64,000 nucleotides of DNA, from contig NZ_CP013002.1 of NCBI RefSeq assembly GCF_001414055.1, positions 452,501-516,500 on the forward strand, in the 5' to 3' direction. This stretch comes from Caulobacter henricii (GTDB lineage: Bacteria > Pseudomonadota > Alphaproteobacteria > Caulobacterales > Caulobacteraceae). Numbering within the stretch: position 1 is the stretch's first letter; each line of letters starts with the position of its first letter. Below, piece by piece: positions 17,199 to 29,483 of this stretch. Position numbers and translations under genes: made by a program. The notes below the pieces were generated by a model. The model did not search any database and was not told the DNA's origin. It saw nothing but the letters and a program-made list of their open reading frames with translations.

Positions 17199-17894
17199 TC
17201 AGGGAGCCGCCTCGCCGGAGCAGGGACTGGCCTGGCCGCGCATCCGGGTCGCCCACAGCGGTTCGACGAATTGATCCCCGGTCCGGAAGGCCGGGGCGCA
17301 GCCCTCGGGCGGCCGTTGCCGATCCCCACCGACCGCGAGGGACACGGCGAGGGACTGATTTTGTCCGCCGCGACCCCAGTATCCGGGTTGGCCCAGGCCG
17401 ACGTGGCGGCCGTTCCAGCCGCCCTGATCGTAACCGCCCAGTCCATAACCACGGTCATCATAGGGATAGAAGACCGCCGTCTTGCCATAGTCGGTCTGGG
17501 AATAGGCCAGGCCCAGGGTCGAGGTCTCGCCGATTGGAATCTGGGCGGCAACATAGGCGCTGCGATAGCCGCCCGTGCCCACCGAGACACCGACGCTGCC
17601 GTGGATCCGGCGAACCGATCCGTCTGCGGAGTCCGCGAAGGCCTCCTGGCCGTCGCGGTCTGCCCTGGCGGGCGAAGGGGTCAGGAAGGCCGCGATCTGT
17701 TCTTCGGTGGTCAGGGCCCGGACCGGAGGCGTCGGCACGGCCGGTGCGGTCTCGGCCTGGGCGGCGGCTCTGGCGTCCAGCCGGTGGGCGGCCGTCGCAA
17801 CGGCCTGGTCATCGCCGGCCACGGTCTGGGCAAGGCTGGGGCCGGAGACGGCCAGGCCGGTCAGCAGGGCGAAAAGCAAACGGGACGCGGTCAT
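17199..17894 (-). CDS. Secreted hypothetical protein
   Basis: A 231-residue protein with no recognised domain. It starts with a Sec signal peptide (MTASRLLFALLTGLAVSGPSLAQ) and has the ribosome site GGAAGG. The middle contains beta-rich, glycine-rich sequence resembling an outer-membrane or surface fold (RRIHGSVGVSVGTGGYRSAY, TSTLGLAYSQTDYGKTAVFY), then a Gly/Tyr/Trp-rich stretch (GYGLGGYDQGGWNGRHVGLG). Two cysteines near the C-terminus (GCAPAF, ASPCSG) could pair in the periplasm. Probably periplasmic or outer-membrane; function unknown. Confidence 0.7.
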   Translation of the reverse strand: MTASRLLFALLTGLAVSGPSLAQTVAGDDQAVATAAHRLDARAAAQAETAPAVPTPPVRALTTEEQIAAFLTPSPARADRDGQEAFADSADGSVRRIHGSVGVSVGTGGYRSAYVAAQIPIGETSTLGLAYSQTDYGKTAVFYPYDDRGYGLGGYDQGGWNGRHVGLGQPGYWGRGGQNQSLAVSLAVGGDRQRPPEGCAPAFRTGDQFVEPLWATRMRGQASPCSGEAAP

Positions 17895-17989
17895 CAGGGC
17901 CTTCCGGGCAACGGAGAGGGCACCAGACTGGGCCGTCGCAGCAGCCGAATTAGGGCGCGTTTATATCGCCGCTGCAAGAGACCGATGGC

Positions 17990-19033
<1,044 letters not shown>

Positions 19034-19110
19034 TCCCGTCGCGCGTCCGACACCGGCGGTGCCTATCCGCCGGGAGCTTAGTTCCAGCTTGTCGTCGAAG
19101 GGGATAATCG

Positions 19111-21462
19111 ATGCGCGCGATCCACACCACCTTGCTGATGTCTGCCACCAGTGTTCTGGCGCTCAGCCTCGCCTCCATGGCCGTTGCGGCCGACGTCGAT
19201 GCCCCGGCTGACGCCGCTCAGGTCGAGCAGGTTGTCGTCACCGCCCAGAAGCGCGAGCAGAAGGCCATGGATGTGCCGGTCTCGCTGACCGCCTATTCGG
19301 GCTCGACGCTCGAGATGCTGGGCGTTCAGGAGTTCGAGGAGCTGTCGCTTTTCGTTCCGGGTTTCGAGGTCCAGAACCAGTCGCCCAACAATCCGGGCTT
19401 CGTGATGCGCGGCATTACGTCGGACTCGGGCGAGGCCACCAACGAGCCGCGCGTTTCAGTCTATCAGGACGGGGTCTCGATCTCGAAGTCGCGCGGTTCC
19501 TATGTCGAGCTATTCGACCTGGAGCGCGTCGAAGTGGCCAAGGGCCCGCAATCGACCCTCTATGGTCGCGGCGCGCTGATCGGCGCGGTCAACATCATCC
19601 AGGCCAAGGCGCGGCCCGGCTATGCCGCCTCGGCGCGGTTTGAGGGCGGCAACTTCGGCTACCTGATGGCCGAGGGCATGTTCAACGCGCCGGTCACTGA
19701 CACCCTGTCGATCCGCATCGCCGGCCGGATCAAGCACCGCGACGGCTATGTGAAGAACCTGCTGGTCGGCGAGGACTTCAACTCGACCCAGACGACCGCG
19801 CTGCGCGTGGCCCTGAACTGGCGGCCGACCGAGCGTTTCGACGCCGACCTGCTGGTCAACTACCAGTCCGACAGCCCGTCGGGGACCTCGTTCAAGTCGC
19901 TGACCTATCTGCCGACCGACCCGGCCACGGGCGCGGTGCTGGGTGATCTGGGTCGCAATTCGGGCGCGGCCCTGGCCACCGTGGCCGGCTTCGAGAACGA
20001 CCAGAAGCTGGGCCTCGAGCGCGACGTGTTCAGTGTCACCGGCCTGGCCCGGTACAAGATCAATGATGCGCTTTCTCTGGCCTCGACGACCGCCTTCCGC
20101 CGCTTTGCGGGCGAGGAGATCTTTGACGCTGACGGCTTCTCGCTGCCGCTGTTCACCTTCGCCGAGGACGCCCAGGGCAAGTCGGCCAGCCAGGACCTGC
20201 GTCTGAACTATGACGCCGGCGGTTCGGTCACCGCCTTCGGCGGGCTCAGCTATTTCTGGGAAGACGGCAGCCAGCGCGTGCCGCTGCTGTTCAACGAAAA
20301 GGTCTTTGCCGCCCGCGCCGGCGCGATCCCGGGCTTCGTCAGGCCCAATGTCGCCGGTCTGGCCTTCATCAATGCGATCCCGTCCTTTGGGCCGCTCAAG
20401 AGCCAGCACCTGGAAACCTTCACCAACTACGGCAAGACCAAGTCTTATGACGCCTATGGCGATGTGACCTGGAAGGCGACCGACAAGCTCGAGCTGGCGG
20501 CCGGCCTGCGCTACACCTATGACGACAAGGAAAGCGGCTACGGCGTCGTCCTGGGCAATGGCGGCTCGGTGCTGGGCGGCAGCACGCCGACCACGCCGCG
20601 CGGCCTGTTCGTGCAGCCTACCACCAATGGTCAGGCCCAGTACAAGAGCTTCACCGACAACGGCATCACCTACCGGGTCGTCGGCCGCTATGCGGTTAGC
20701 CCTGACGCCAACCTCTATGCCTCGGTCGCCACCGGCCGCCGCCCCAAGGTTCTGTCGGGCGGCGGCCCGGCCGTCCCGGGTGGTCCCGCTCGCTTCACCG
20801 CCGTGCCGGCCGAGGAGGTCATTTCCTACGAGATCGGCTCCAAGGTCGCCCTGCTGGATCGCCGCCTGACCCTCGAGGGCGCGGTCTATCGCTATGACTA
20901 CGAAAACTTCCAGACCTCGATCCGCAACTCGGCGGGGCAGATCGTCACGACCAATGCCGGCGAGGCCTCAGCGACCGGCTTCGAGGGGCAGGCGACCTTC
21001 CAGGTGACGGCCAATGCGACGGTGTTCGGCACCTACGCCCATAGCGAAGCGCGCTTCGGCAACGGTCTGTTCAAGGACAACAGCTTCCGCCTGTCGCCCG
21101 ATGACAGCTTCTCGCTGGGTGCCAATGTGGCGTTCGATGCCCCTATCGGCCGCTTCACCATCACCCCGACCTATACCTGGCAGTCGGAAGTGTTCTTCGA
21201 CAACAACAACGACCGCGCGGTGCTGCAGACCACGGGCGATGCCATCCAGGACGAGAAGCAGAAGGCCTATGGCCTGATGAACCTGCGCATCGGCTATCAG
21301 CCCAGCAAGGACAGCGCCATCAAGATCGAGGCGTTTGCGACCAACCTGCTCGAGCAGGACTATATCAAGGACGCTGGCAATACCGGCGACGCCTTCGGCA
21401 TCCCCACCTTCATCGCCGGCGAGCCGCGCTTTGTTGGCGTGGCGCTGTCGATCAAGCGCTAG
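19111..21462 (+). CDS. TonB-dependent receptor
   Basis: A 783-residue outer-membrane receptor with signal peptide (MRAIHTTLLMSATSVLALSL, cleavage after AVA), a TonB box-like VEQVVVTAQKREQ, plug domain (DVPVSLTAYSGSTLEMLGVQ, RVEVAKGPQSTLYGRGALIG) and a barrel ending VALSIKR. The VTAQKREQ...DVPVS form is the common iron-siderophore/unknown-substrate class of sphingomonads and caulobacters. Start ATG 19111 has AAGGGG 9 bases upstream. No transport or enzyme genes adjoin it, so the substrate is unknown. Confidence 0.9.
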   Translation: MRAIHTTLLMSATSVLALSLASMAVAADVDAPADAAQVEQVVVTAQKREQKAMDVPVSLTAYSGSTLEMLGVQEFEELSLFVPGFEVQNQSPNNPGFVMRGITSDSGEATNEPRVSVYQDGVSISKSRGSYVELFDLERVEVAKGPQSTLYGRGALIGAVNIIQAKARPGYAASARFEGGNFGYLMAEGMFNAPVTDTLSIRIAGRIKHRDGYVKNLLVGEDFNSTQTTALRVALNWRPTERFDADLLVNYQSDSPSGTSFKSLTYLPTDPATGAVLGDLGRNSGAALATVAGFENDQKLGLERDVFSVTGLARYKINDALSLASTTAFRRFAGEEIFDADGFSLPLFTFAEDAQGKSASQDLRLNYDAGGSVTAFGGLSYFWEDGSQRVPLLFNEKVFAARAGAIPGFVRPNVAGLAFINAIPSFGPLKSQHLETFTNYGKTKSYDAYGDVTWKATDKLELAAGLRYTYDDKESGYGVVLGNGGSVLGGSTPTTPRGLFVQPTTNGQAQYKSFTDNGITYRVVGRYAVSPDANLYASVATGRRPKVLSGGGPAVPGGPARFTAVPAEEVISYEIGSKVALLDRRLTLEGAVYRYDYENFQTSIRNSAGQIVTTNAGEASATGFEGQATFQVTANATVFGTYAHSEARFGNGLFKDNSFRLSPDDSFSLGANVAFDAPIGRFTITPTYTWQSEVFFDNNNDRAVLQTTGDAIQDEKQKAYGLMNLRIGYQPSKDSAIKIEAFATNLLEQDYIKDAGNTGDAFGIPTFIAGEPRFVGVALSIKR

Positions 21463-21472
21463 AAACGTCTAT

Positions 21473-21504
21473 CCGCTCTGCCCGGCCCTGGCCGGGCAGA
21501 GCGG
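21473..21504. terminator. Bidirectional hairpin between convergent genes
   Basis: CCGCTCTGCCCGGC (21473-21486) and GCCGGGCAGAGCGG (21491-21504) make a perfect 14-bp stem with loop CCTG. It lies between the convergent TonB receptor and ferritin-like genes. There is no strong T-run, so it may act as a transcript-end hairpin rather than a classic intrinsic terminator. Confidence 0.65.
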
Positions 21505-21516
21505 GATTCCTGATAC

Positions 21517-21825
21517 CTATTTCCCGATCGCCTCTGCCTCATGGCCGGCGATCGAGCCGTCCTTGAACAGGTACTTGCGCAGCTGTTCGTCGGTCTCCGG
21601 ATCGTCACGGCGCAGCCATTCCAGCAGCATGGCGGCGTGTTCCAGCTCCTCGCGGGCGTTGTGCAGCAGGATCTTTTTCAGCTCGACGTCGTCGCAATCG
21701 TCAGCACGCTGACGGTACCAGTCAACCGCCTCGAATTCCTCGATCAGCGAGGTGATGGCGTAGTGGCGGTTGAGGCTCTTGCGGCTAAGTTTTTCGCGGG
21801 GGACGTGAAGGCCTTCACTCGGCAT
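21517..21825 (-). CDS. EncFtn-type ferritin-like protein without encapsulin
   Basis: A 102-residue helical protein closely resembling the encapsulated ferritin EncFtn of Rhodospirillum rubrum. ITSLIEEFEAVDWYRQR and NAREELEHAAMLLEWLRRDDP match its two helices, and Glu30, Glu60 and His63 line up with the known iron ligands Glu32, Glu62 and His65, with Trp36-Tyr37 beside them. EncFtn forms decameric rings with ferroxidase activity and normally carries a C-terminal tag for loading into an encapsulin shell. Here the tail (DGSIAGHEAEAIGK) does not look like such a tag and no encapsulin gene adjoins. The likely role is iron oxidation or storage; the missing shell makes this form unusual. Confidence 0.82.
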   Translation of the reverse strand: MPSEGLHVPREKLSRKSLNRHYAITSLIEEFEAVDWYRQRADDCDDVELKKILLHNAREELEHAAMLLEWLRRDDPETDEQLRKYLFKDGSIAGHEAEAIGK

Positions 21826-21902
21826 GCGTCATCTTCCTGTTGTGCAGTGGCGCTAACGCACGAGACGCCCAAACGGTGCCGTGGACCCAGGAAAGACATC
21901 CC

Positions 21903-23609
21903 ATGAAGATCGATCGTCGCAAGGCTCTCGCCTTTCTCGGCCTGGGTGGCACCGCCGGGGCTGGAAGCAGTGTTTCGGCGCAGGCGCTGACCCCTCACAA
22001 GGGCGCGGTGGCCTTCGAGCATGGCGTCGCCAGCGGCGATCCCGGCCAGACCCGGGTCATTCTCTGGACCCGCGTCACGCTCAAGGCGCCCTCCGGCGGT
22101 GATGTCCTGGTCGAGCTGCAGGTGGCGTCGGACCCGGACTTCAAGACCCTGGTTCAGACCCGCAAGGGTCTGACGGCCCGGCCCGGCGCCGACTGGACGA
22201 TCAAGGTCGATCTCGATGGCCCGGGCCTGAAGCCGGGCACCGACTACTGGTATCGTTTTGTGGCCCATGGCGTGACCTCGCCGGTCGGCCGCACCCGCAC
22301 CCTGCCGGCCGGGCCGACCAAGGACGTGGTCCTGGCCGTGGCCTCATGCTCGCTCTATTCGAACGGCTATTTCAACGCCTATGACGCCATTGCCAGACTG
22401 CCGCGTGTCGACGCGGTGCTGCACCTGGGCGACTACATCTACGAATATGGCGGCGAGCCCAAGGACTACGGCATGAACTCGCCGGTCGCGGCTCAGCGCA
22501 TGCCTGATCCCCTGCACGAGATCGTCAGCCTCGACGACTATCGGCGTCGTCACGCGCGCTACAAGTCCGACCCGATGCTGCAGGCCGCTCATGCCCGCGC
22601 ACCCTGGATCGTGGTCTGGGACGATCACGAGACCGCCAATGACAGCTGGCAGGGCGGGGCCGAGAACCATGACCCCGACAAGGGTGAGGGCGACTGGGCG
22701 GCACGCAAGGCTGCGGCCCTGAAGGCCTATTACGAATGGATGCCGATCCGCGAGCCGAGCGCCGGAACCCTGCCGGAGGCCAGCTGGCGCGGGTTCCAGT
22801 TCGGCGACGTTGCCACCCTGCTGATGACCGAGACGCGTCTGACCGCGCGGTCCGAGCAACTGAGCTATGCCACCGATCTTCCGATCGTGGACGGCAAGCC
22901 CGATGTGGCCGCCTTCTCTGCCAAATGGAAGGATCCGGCCCGCCGCCTGCTGGGCGAGGCCCAGGCCCAATGGCTGGCCGGGCAGGTCAAGGCCTCGGTC
23001 AAGGCCGGCAGCGCCTGGCAGGTGCTGGGCAACCAGATCGTCATGGCCCGCGTCGCCGGTCCCAACCTGAAGACCCTGCTGGGTGACAGGTTCGAGCCGG
23101 CACTGGCCAAGCTGCCGGCCTCTGTTCGCGAACGTGTGGTGCAGGGCGTGGCCCTGTCGGCCCTGGGCTTGCCCTATAATCTCGACGCCTGGGACGGTTA
23201 TCCCGCCGATCGCGAGCGCCTCTATGACCTGTTCAAGAGCGCCGGGGCCCATCCGATCGTATTGTCGGGCGACAGCCATTCCTTCTGGGCCAACGAACTG
23301 TTCGACCAGGGCGGCAGCAAGCGGGTCGCGGCCGAGTTCGGGACCACGGGCATCACCTCCCCGGGCTATGGCGACATCCTGCCGGGCATACCGTTGGGAC
23401 AGGCCTTTGCGGCGCGCAACCCCGAGGTCAAGTTCGCGGATCCAGGGGCCAAGGGCTTCGTGCTGCTGACCCTCGAGCACGGCCGGGCGACCAGCGAGAT
23501 GATCGCCGTTTCGACCATCCTCGCGCCGACCTATACGACGCGGGTGCTTAAGCGGTTCGTGGTCACGCCGACCGGGGGCGGTGGCGTCGAGGCCCTGGCC
23601 GAAGCCTAG
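21903..23609 (+). CDS. phoD: PhoD-family alkaline phosphatase
   Basis: A 568-residue exported phosphodiesterase/alkaline phosphatase. The start at 21903 follows AGGAAAG and gives a Tat signal (KIDRRKALAFLGLGG). The N-terminal PhoD_N domain (FEHGVASGDPGQTRVILWTRV) precedes the metallophosphatase domain: VASCSLYSNGYFNAYDAIA, HLGDYIYEYGGEP, IVVWDDHETANDSW and VLSGDSHSFWANEL carry the expected metal-binding Asp, Asn and His residues. It releases phosphate from organic esters outside the cytoplasm and is usually Pho-regulated; I see no clear Pho box. It converges with the LysE gene with a 4-base overlap. Confidence 0.92.
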   Translation: MKIDRRKALAFLGLGGTAGAGSSVSAQALTPHKGAVAFEHGVASGDPGQTRVILWTRVTLKAPSGGDVLVELQVASDPDFKTLVQTRKGLTARPGADWTIKVDLDGPGLKPGTDYWYRFVAHGVTSPVGRTRTLPAGPTKDVVLAVASCSLYSNGYFNAYDAIARLPRVDAVLHLGDYIYEYGGEPKDYGMNSPVAAQRMPDPLHEIVSLDDYRRRHARYKSDPMLQAAHARAPWIVVWDDHETANDSWQGGAENHDPDKGEGDWAARKAAALKAYYEWMPIREPSAGTLPEASWRGFQFGDVATLLMTETRLTARSEQLSYATDLPIVDGKPDVAAFSAKWKDPARRLLGEAQAQWLAGQVKASVKAGSAWQVLGNQIVMARVAGPNLKTLLGDRFEPALAKLPASVRERVVQGVALSALGLPYNLDAWDGYPADRERLYDLFKSAGAHPIVLSGDSHSFWANELFDQGGSKRVAAEFGTTGITSPGYGDILPGIPLGQAFAARNPEVKFADPGAKGFVLLTLEHGRATSEMIAVSTILAPTYTTRVLKRFVVTPTGGGGVEALAEA

Positions 23610-24232
23610 CGCCGCTCCAGGGCCAGGCGCAGGCCGAAGGCGATGAAGACGCTGCCGGTGATCCGGTCCAGTCCCCGGATCACCGAGGCCTCGCGCAAAA
23701 GTCCGGCCAGGGGGACCGTGGCGGCGATCAGCAGCCCGGCCCAGATCAGGCCCAGGATGACATGCAGCCCCGCCAGCAGGGCACCGAAGCTGGCCGGGTC
23801 GGCACCGGCCGGAACGAACTGCGGCAGGAACGAGATGTAGAAGACACCGACCTTGGGATTGAGCAGATTGGTCAACAGGCCGCGCCGCAGGGCCGCGAAG
23901 GCGCTGCCGCCGGCCGAGGTCAGGACCCCGGGCTCAAAGCTGCTGCGGGGCCTGATCAGCATCTGGCTGCCGATCCACACCAGATAGGCGGCACCGGCCC
24001 ATTTCAGGGCCGTATAGGCCAGGGCAGAGGCCGTCAGCAGGGCACCTGCGCCACAGGCGGCCGCTACGCCCCAGACCAGGCAGCCGATTCCGATACCCAG
24101 CGCCGCCGCCAAGGCCCGCCGCGGCCCCTCGCTGGCGGCGGTGCGCAGCACCAGAGCCGTGTCGAGGCCTGGCGTGATGGTCAGAAGCAGGGCGGCGAAA
24201 CCGAAGGCCAGCAGGGCCTGGAGGGTGGTCAT
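23606..24232 (-). CDS. LysE/RhtB-family amino-acid exporter
   Basis: A 208-residue inner-membrane protein with about six hydrophobic segments. It begins TLQALLAFGFAALLLTITPGLDTALVLRTA, the LysE family signature with the conserved TPGP-like turn (TPGLD) and GxxxG-rich helices; LLNPKVGVFYISFLPQFV is the other hallmark. It probably exports an amino acid or related small molecule. The ATG at 24232 is preferred because longer frames add a non-hydrophobic leader. It diverges from the acyltransferase gene. Confidence 0.88.
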   Translation of the reverse strand: MTTLQALLAFGFAALLLTITPGLDTALVLRTAASEGPRRALAAALGIGIGCLVWGVAAACGAGALLTASALAYTALKWAGAAYLVWIGSQMLIRPRSSFEPGVLTSAGGSAFAALRRGLLTNLLNPKVGVFYISFLPQFVPAGADPASFGALLAGLHVILGLIWAGLLIAATVPLAGLLREASVIRGLDRITGSVFIAFGLRLALERR

Positions 24233-24288
24233 GGGCGGCGCTCGCGACGGGTGGGCCTTTGTCAACCAATCCATGGTCCGATGGACAC

Positions 24289-25350
24289 ATGACCACAAGC
24301 CGCAACCGCATGCCTGGCCTGGACGCCCTGCGCGGCGTTGCCGCCCTGCTGGTGCTGCTGTTCCACACCCGCGGCATGGTCCTGCCGACCTCGGTGCTGA
24401 GCCACGGCTATCTCGCGGTCGACCTGTTCTTCGTGATCAGCGGCCTGGTTCTGGCCCGCGCCCATGACGACGCCCTGAGGGACGGCGGCGGGCGGAAGTT
24501 CATGCGACGACGCCTGGTCCGGCTCTATCCGATGGTGCTGCTCGGCATGGCGGTCGGCTCGGCCCTGCTGCTGGCGTTCGGCATGGATCTGACGACGGTC
24601 GGCATCCTGATCGGCCTGGCGGTGCTGTTCATTCCCTTCACCGACGCGACGGATGTCTTTCCGCTGAACGGGCCGCAATGGTCGCTGTTCTGGGAGCTGG
24701 CGGTGAACCTGCTCTATGCGGTGGTGGCACCCTGGCTGACCTTCCGGCGACTGGTCATTCTTACGATCGTGGGCGGGATTGCCCATGTCCTGCTGGCCTT
24801 GCAGTTCGGCACGGGATCGCTGGGGCCGCACACGGGCGACTGGTTTGCCGGCGGACCGCGGGTGATCTTCGGCTTCTTCGCCGGGGTTCTGCTGGCGCGA
24901 CGGCTCGAAAGCGGAAGGCTGCGGATCCCGGTCCTGCCGATCTGGGTCAATCTGGCGGTGGTCTGCGCCATCCTGTCAGCCCCGGTTCCCGAGGCGGGGC
25001 GTGCCGCGTTCGACCTCGTCGCCGCCCTGGTTGTCTTCCCGCTACTGGTCGGTTCGGCGGCGCGGGCGGAGGTTGGGCGAGGGCGATCGCTGCTCGATGG
25101 CCTGGCCGCGATCTCCTATGCGCTCTACGCCCTGCATATTCCCATCCTGTCGGCGGCGGCCGAGATCATCGCGCGCGGCGTCCTGCCGGGCGTACCAGGC
25201 CTGCTGATCGGCGGCGTGGCGCTGGTTATCGCCCTTCTGGCCGCCATCGTGGCCCATCGCGTGTTCGAGCCCTGGGCGGCGTTGCGCTTGCGGAACCTGG
25301 GCCGGGCTCAGCCGCGTTCGACCAGCCTGCCGTCTTCCCAGACCCGGTAG
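24289..25350 (+). CDS. Membrane acyltransferase, family 3 (OafA/NodX-like)
   Basis: A 353-residue polytopic membrane protein. The start [23 protein letters not shown] is the diagnostic opening of the acyltransferase-3 family, with the catalytic-type His of LLFHT; about ten hydrophobic segments follow. Such proteins O-acetylate or otherwise acylate surface polysaccharides, lipids or peptidoglycan. The start at ATG 24289 leaves 56 bases to the divergent LysE start. Its last 43 bases overlap the 3' end of hisI on the other strand. Confidence 0.88.
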   Translation: MTTSRNRMPGLDALRGVAALLVLLFHTRGMVLPTSVLSHGYLAVDLFFVISGLVLARAHDDALRDGGGRKFMRRRLVRLYPMVLLGMAVGSALLLAFGMDLTTVGILIGLAVLFIPFTDATDVFPLNGPQWSLFWELAVNLLYAVVAPWLTFRRLVILTIVGGIAHVLLALQFGTGSLGPHTGDWFAGGPRVIFGFFAGVLLARRLESGRLRIPVLPIWVNLAVVCAILSAPVPEAGRAAFDLVAALVVFPLLVGSAARAEVGRGRSLLDGLAAISYALYALHIPILSAAAEIIARGVLPGVPGLLIGGVALVIALLAAIVAHRVFEPWAALRLRNLGRAQPRSTSLPSSQTR

Positions 25351-25706
25351 AAGCACGAGCGGAAGCCGACGTGGCAGGCGCCGCCATCGCCCTGTGGCCG
25401 CACCTTGATCAGCACGGCGTCCTGATCGCAGTCGACCCGCAGTTCCTCGACCAGCTGCAGCTGGCCGCTGGTCTCGCCCTTTTTCCAGAGTTCATTGCGT
25501 GAGCGGCTGAAATAGTGGGCCACCCCCGTCTCGACGGTGAGCTTGAGCGCCTCGTCGTTCATCCAGGCCAGCATCAGGATCTCGCCGGTGTCGGCGTGCT
25601 GGGCCACGGCGACGACCAGGCCGTCGGCATTGAAGCGCGGGGCCAGCTGGTCGCCCCGTTCCAGTGCGTGCTTGTCGGGGGCGATGGGGAAGGGGGCGGT
25701 GGTCAT
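25308..25706 (-). CDS. hisI: Phosphoribosyl-AMP cyclohydrolase
   Basis: A 132-residue single-domain enzyme for the third step of histidine synthesis, opening the adenine ring of PR-AMP. Motifs are complete: [51 protein letters not shown] with the metal-binding DCDQD, and [14 protein letters not shown] with the remaining zinc-binding cysteines. No HisE domain is attached. The gene is isolated from other his genes, and its tail overlaps the acyltransferase gene by 43 bases. Confidence 0.95.
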   Translation of the reverse strand: MTTAPFPIAPDKHALERGDQLAPRFNADGLVVAVAQHADTGEILMLAWMNDEALKLTVETGVAHYFSRSRNELWKKGETSGQLQLVEELRVDCDQDAVLIKVRPQGDGGACHVGFRSCFYRVWEDGRLVERG

Positions 25707-25763
25707 GGCGGCACATATGGCGCCGTCGCGGGGGCTTGGGCTAGCCTGCGGACCGGAGAATCG

Positions 25764-26648
25764 ATGAACCTCAAGGATCGCATCAAGGCCCAGGTGGCCG
25801 CGCTGGACGTCCTGGCCCGGCCCTGGGCCCTAAGGTCGCGCTGGCATGGCCATGCCTATGAGTTCCTGCTGTTCGGGCTCAAGCAGGCCTGGGCCTGTCT
25901 GTTCGGCGGCCTGATGCTGGCCCTGCTGGTCGGCACCTTCCTGTTCTGGCCCAAGGACGCCGGTTTCGCCCGCTACGATTTTCTGGTCATCGCCTCGCTG
26001 GCCATCCAGGCCTCGCTATTGGCCCTGAAGCTTGAGCGCTGGGACGAGGCCCTGGTGATTTTCATCTTCCACCTGGTCGGGACGGTGATGGAGGTGTTCA
26101 AGACCGCCCACGGCTCTTGGCTCTATCCCGAGCCCAGCCTGCTGCGCATCGGCGGCGTGCCGCTGTTCACCGGCTTCATGTATGCCTGTGTCGGCAGCTA
26201 TATCGCCCGGATCTGGCGACTGTTCGACATCACCTTCATCCGCTATCCGCCGTTCTGGAGCGCCTGGATCCTGGCGGGTCTGGCCTATCTGAACTTCTTC
26301 ACCCACCACTACGGGCCGGACATCCGGCTTGGCCTGTTCGCCCTGTCGGCGGTGCTGTTCGGACGCTCGTGGTTCGTGTTCACGCCGGACCAGACGCCGC
26401 GCCGCATGCCGATGATCGTCGGCCTGCTGCTGGTGTCGCTGTTCATCTGGTTCGCCGAGAACCTCGGCACGGCGGCCAATGCCTGGATCTATCCCAGCCA
26501 GAAGGACGGCTGGTCGATGGTCGGTTTCGAGAAGATCGGGGCCTGGTACCTGCTGATGCTGATCAGCTTCGTGCTGGTCTCGCTGGTGCACCGGCCCGTG
26601 GACGCCTGCGTGGCCCGGATCCGCGAGGGGATCCGGGGCGCGGTTTAG
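25764..26648 (+). CDS. DUF817 family integral membrane protein
   Basis: A 294-residue protein with about eight hydrophobic segments. [61 protein letters not shown] and [18 protein letters not shown] match the DUF817 family, whose function is unknown. The conserved charged and aromatic residues in loops ([17 protein letters not shown]) suggest an active or ligand site. Start ATG 25764 has GGAGAA 6 bases upstream. It is followed by a palindromic repeat that probably ends its transcript. Confidence 0.85.
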   Translation: MNLKDRIKAQVAALDVLARPWALRSRWHGHAYEFLLFGLKQAWACLFGGLMLALLVGTFLFWPKDAGFARYDFLVIASLAIQASLLALKLERWDEALVIFIFHLVGTVMEVFKTAHGSWLYPEPSLLRIGGVPLFTGFMYACVGSYIARIWRLFDITFIRYPPFWSAWILAGLAYLNFFTHHYGPDIRLGLFALSAVLFGRSWFVFTPDQTPRRMPMIVGLLLVSLFIWFAENLGTAANAWIYPSQKDGWSMVGFEKIGAWYLLMLISFVLVSLVHRPVDACVARIREGIRGAV

Positions 26649-26655
26649 CCGTGAG

Positions 26656-26762
26656 ATCCTCCCCTTTCGGGGGAGGTGGCCCGCAGGGCCGGAGGGGGCA
26701 GCTCCGCATAAGCCGTGAAGGCCCCCTCAGTCGCTCTGCGACAGCTCCCCCATAGGGGGAGC
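26656..26762. repeat. Palindromic intergenic repeat, copy 1
   Basis: A compact run of hairpins: CCTCCCC/GGGGAGG (26658-26676), GGCCC/GGGCC (26678-26690), GAGGGGGC and a distant GCCCCCTC, a small GTCG/CGAC-type stem, and GCTCCCCC-ATA-GGGGGAGC (26744-26762). Its second half has the same order of parts as the element at 54200-54317: GCCCCCTC, small stem, CTCCCCC...GGGGGAG. It probably belongs to a dispersed REP-like family and may serve as transcript end for DUF817 and folE. Confidence 0.7.
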
Positions 26763-26773
26763 ATCCTTTCTAT

Positions 26774-27421
26774 CTACTTCCGCACCACCAGGTCCATGAA
26801 CCGCTGCTGCAGGACCTTGTCGGTCTTGAACACACCGCGGAACTGGGTGGTGATGGTCGAGACGTCGTGGTGGCGGACGCCGCGGGTGCTCATGCACTGG
26901 TGCTCGGCGTCGATCAGCACGGCGACGCCGGCCGCCGAAAGATGGTCCTCGATGGCGTCGGCCACCTGCATGGTCATGGTCTCCTGGGTCTGGAGACGCT
27001 TGGCATAGATCTCGACCAGACGGGCCAGCTTGGAGAGGCCTACCACCTTGCCGGTCGGCATATAGGCCACCCAGGCCTTGCCGAGGAACGGGGCCATGTG
27101 ATGTTCGCAGTGGCTCTGGACGTCGATGCCGCGCAGCATGACCATGTCGTCATAGCCCTGCACGTCCTCGAAGGTGCGTGAGAGTTCCTTGGCGGGATCG
27201 CCTTCATAGCCGGCGAACCACTCGCCATAGGCGTCGACCACGCGCTGGGGCGTGTCGAGCAGGCCTTCCCGTTCAGGATTGTCACCGGCCCAGGCCAGCA
27301 GGGTGCGCACGGCGGCCATGGCCTCATCGCGGCTTGGGCGCGACGGGTGGCCATGCTGGAGGTCATCGGCGGCGCAGGAGCAGCGCTCAATCAGGGCGGC
27401 TTCGGGGGTGATGGCGTCCAT
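26774..27421 (-). CDS. folE: GTP cyclohydrolase I
   Basis: A 215-residue enzyme for the first step of tetrahydrofolate synthesis, GTP to dihydroneopterin triphosphate. Motifs are intact: [21 protein letters not shown], the zinc and catalytic segment [43 protein letters not shown], and [20 protein letters not shown] with the third zinc Cys. The start at ATG 27421 ([10 protein letters not shown]) is preferred over a frame reaching to 27547, which adds unconserved sequence. It diverges from cysS. Confidence 0.95.
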   Translation of the reverse strand: MDAITPEAALIERCSCAADDLQHGHPSRPSRDEAMAAVRTLLAWAGDNPEREGLLDTPQRVVDAYGEWFAGYEGDPAKELSRTFEDVQGYDDMVMLRGIDVQSHCEHHMAPFLGKAWVAYMPTGKVVGLSKLARLVEIYAKRLQTQETMTMQVADAIEDHLSAAGVAVLIDAEHQCMSTRGVRHHDVSTITTQFRGVFKTDKVLQQRFMDLVVRK

Positions 27422-27613
27422 AGTGGAACGGTCTTTCCACGGGCTGAGTTGCGCCGGGGCGCCTTTCGCCCCGGAATGACGCGTGCCACCCGTTTCACAG
27501 CTACGGCCATGCCCGTCGAAAAGATGACGTGTCGTCGCCGTATCCAATAGCTATATGGGACCCTCCCGAACCTCTGCAACACCCTCCCGTTACGTCAGGC
27601 AGACGCTTTTCCC

Positions 27614-29005
<1,392 letters not shown>

Positions 29006-29012
29006 GCCTGCC

Positions 29013-29483
29013 ATGCAACGCGCTGTCGAACACCGCATTGGCATCAAGGCCCCGGCCGAACTGATCTGGGACCTGGTCTCTGATTTCTCGACCTGGGAGA
29101 CCTGGAACCCGGTCCACCCCCGGGCCGAGGGACAGTTGAAGATCGGTACGCCGCTGACCGTGCACCAGGCCCTTCCCCAAGAGCCGGTGCGGGTGATCCA
29201 GCCCGTGGTCCAGGACTGGGTGCCCTATGAGCAGCTGCACTGGCGCTCGACCCGCCTGGGCGGCTTTGTCACCGCGATCCGCTATATCGAGATCGAGAAC
29301 ATGGGCCCCGAGAACGCAACCTTTTCGAATGGCGAGCTGTTCACGGGTCTTCTGGTGCGCTGGATCAGCCGGGACGAGCGCCGCAGGCTGCGCGCCGCCT
29401 ATACCCAGATGGGCGAGGCCCTGCGTGATCATGCCGAGGCGCTCTGGGCGCAGCGCCGGCAGAGCCCCATGTCAGCATCATGA
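29013..29483 (+). CDS. SRPBCC (START-like) domain protein
   Basis: A 156-residue protein with the polyketide-cyclase/START-like fold: VEHRIGIKAPAELIWDLVSDFSTWETWNPV is the opening strand and helix, and FTGLLVRWISRDERRRLRAAYTQMGEALRDHAE the long C-terminal helix. Members bind hydrophobic ligands; no specific ligand can be named. It lies between cysS (7 bases) and the NifU-like scaffold (4-base overlap) in a forward gene run. Confidence 0.82.
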   Translation: MQRAVEHRIGIKAPAELIWDLVSDFSTWETWNPVHPRAEGQLKIGTPLTVHQALPQEPVRVIQPVVQDWVPYEQLHWRSTRLGGFVTAIRYIEIENMGPENATFSNGELFTGLLVRWISRDERRRLRAAYTQMGEALRDHAEALWAQRRQSPMSAS

